64,000 bases of DNA from Halostella litorea (lineage in GTDB: Archaea; Halobacteriota; Halobacteria; Halobacteriales; Natronoarchaeaceae): NCBI RefSeq assembly GCF_004785955.1, contig NZ_SJER01000001.1, positions 496,001 to 560,000 on the forward strand, given 5' to 3'. The notes beneath the pieces were generated by a model. The model was given only the letters and a program-made list of their open reading frames with translations, was not told where the DNA came from and searched no databases. The translations under genes and the position numbers were made by a program. Positions 63,114 through 64,000 of this stretch are shown here, piece after piece (the stretch's first letter is position 1; the number at the start of each line of letters is the position of its first letter).

Positions 63114-64000
63114 GTGGCCACTTCCACGGACCACGCCGTCCGCGACCGGCTCGCGTTCACCGCCGGCGAGGTGACCGGCGCGCTAGGGGATTCGGTTACG
63201 GTGCTCCCCATCGTCGTCGCGTTAGGGGCGACGACGGCGGTGTCGCTGCCCCACGTCCTCCTGCTGTTCGGCGCCTTCCAGGTCGTCTGGGGGCTGGTCT
63301 ACGGCCTGCCGCTCTCCGTCGAGCCGATGAAGGCGCTGGCGGGGCTGGCCATCGCCGGCGCGCTGACCGCGGGGGAACTCGCGGCCGCGGGGCTGGTCGC
63401 TGGCGTCGCCCTGCTCGCGCTCGGCGCGGTCGGCGCGCTCGACCGCATCGAGAGCGCGGTCGGCCGGCCCGTCGTGCGGGGGATCCAGCTCGCGGTGGCG
63501 CTGTTGTTGCTGGAGACCGGGCTGTCGCTCGGCGCGGCGAACCTCGCGCTCGCTGGGGTGGGCGCGGGCGTCGCGCTCGTCGCCGTCGTCGCGCGGCGCG
63601 GGCGGGCGAGCGCGCTGGCCGTCCTCGCCGTCGGGGCCGCCATCGCCGTCGCCGAGGCGGGCGTCCCGTCGCCGGCCGTCCCGGAACTCGCCGCCTTCGC
63701 GAGCGGGACGCCGACGCTCTCGCCCGCGGCGCTCGAAGGCGCGGCCGCCCAGTTGGCGATGACCGTCGGCAACGCGGCGGTCGCCACCGCCGTCCTCTGT
63801 GCGGACCTGTTCGACCGCGACGTGTCGCCCGACGACCTCTCGACGAGCATGGGCGCGATGACGCTGTCGGCGGTGCCCCTCGGCGGGATCCCGATGTGTC
63901 ACGGGAGCGGCGGCCTCGCCGGCAAGTACGCGTTCGGCGCGCGCACCGGCGGCGCGAACGTCGTCCTCGGCGTGCTGTACGTCGCCGTCGCGCTGGTCGC
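63114..64000 (+). CDS. Putative molybdate/sulfate transporter (MOT1-like), partial at right edge
   Basis: Open frame from GTG at 63114 to the window end (295 residues, no stop). About nine hydrophobic segments. MOT1/SulP-like signatures: GEVTGALGDSVTVLPIVVAL, VWGLVYGLPLSVEPMKALAGLAI, and AVPLGGIPMCHGSGGLAGKYAFGARTGGANV (in part PLGGIPMCHGSGGLAGKYAFG). These match the family of putative molybdate transporters. Substrate molybdate or sulfate is by family; a moeA gene lies 6 kb away. The 3' end is missing. Confidence 0.85.
   Translation, partial: MATSTDHAVRDRLAFTAGEVTGALGDSVTVLPIVVALGATTAVSLPHVLLLFGAFQVVWGLVYGLPLSVEPMKALAGLAIAGALTAGELAAAGLVAGVALLALGAVGALDRIESAVGRPVVRGIQLAVALLLLETGLSLGAANLALAGVGAGVALVAVVARRGRASALAVLAVGAAIAVAEAGVPSPAVPELAAFASGTPTLSPAALEGAAAQLAMTVGNAAVATAVLCADLFDRDVSPDDLSTSMGAMTLSAVPLGGIPMCHGSGGLAGKYAFGARTGGANVVLGVLYVAVALV

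Overview
This window is chromosomal DNA of an extremely halophilic archaeon (class Halobacteria). The evidence is high GC, strongly acidic proteins, archaeal ribosomal proteins (eL19, eL32, eS4, eS8), short or absent 5' leaders with TATA-like boxes about 25-30 nt upstream of start codons, Tat-type lipoprotein signals, HTH_10 (Bat-type) regulators and an Hvo_1808-type surface lipoprotein. I cannot assign a genus.

Layout. 1-1.62 kb: the edge of a probable integrated element, with small cysteine-rich, membrane and ribbon-helix-helix proteins all read leftwards. It abuts the 3' end of a tRNA-Pro gene (1679-1749). 1.8-14.4 kb: an uptake and acyl-CoA module. It holds a six-gene Liv-type ABC transporter operon ending in a KAS-III-like enzyme, an SDR, a thiolase plus Zn-ribbon/OB-fold partner, an HTH_10 regulator, an alpha/beta hydrolase plus acyl-CoA ligase, and a divergent MaoC hydratase. 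Four of its promoters share one palindromic 14-bp site, GTTSGNATATCAAC, 36-40 nt before the start codons. The substrate is unknown; an aromatic or branched carboxylic acid is my inference. 14.5-17.6 kb: cbf5, cmk, a DUF106 (YidC/Oxa1-like) gene and adk. 17.8-22.3 kb: plus-strand genes, including an amino-acid permease fused to two Usp domains and an MFS transporter, lying between adk and secY. 22.5-36.8 kb: secY and the full S10/spc-type ribosomal protein operon, starting with a SPOUT methyltransferase and including the RNase P protein Rnp1. 37.0-39.4 kb: two tRNA-Gly(GCC) genes, each followed by an array of repeats of its own 3' end. The units between repeats are 136-161 bp and strongly structured, and a methyltransferase and a membrane protein lie between the two arrays. 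This is the most unusual part of the window. 39.4-64 kb: ordinary chromosomal genes: a PAS/PAS histidine kinase, Acr3/BASS transporter, mch, HAD hydrolases, an HtpX-like protease, GTPBP1-like GTPase, a J-domain protein, an FMN alpha-hydroxy-acid enzyme, pyrF, eS8, moeA fused to a binding-protein domain, a surface lipoprotein, a thermonuclease, a TrkA-N protein, a DHDPS-family aldolase and a molybdate/sulfate transporter cut by the right edge.

Three plus-strand genes (permease, DUF1328 protein, moeA) appear to be preceded by 13-26 codon mini-ORFs. Each begins about where a leaderless transcript would start and ends in an ATGA or GTGA overlap with the main start. I saw no rRNA genes, CRISPR array, cas genes, insertion sequences or replication origin.
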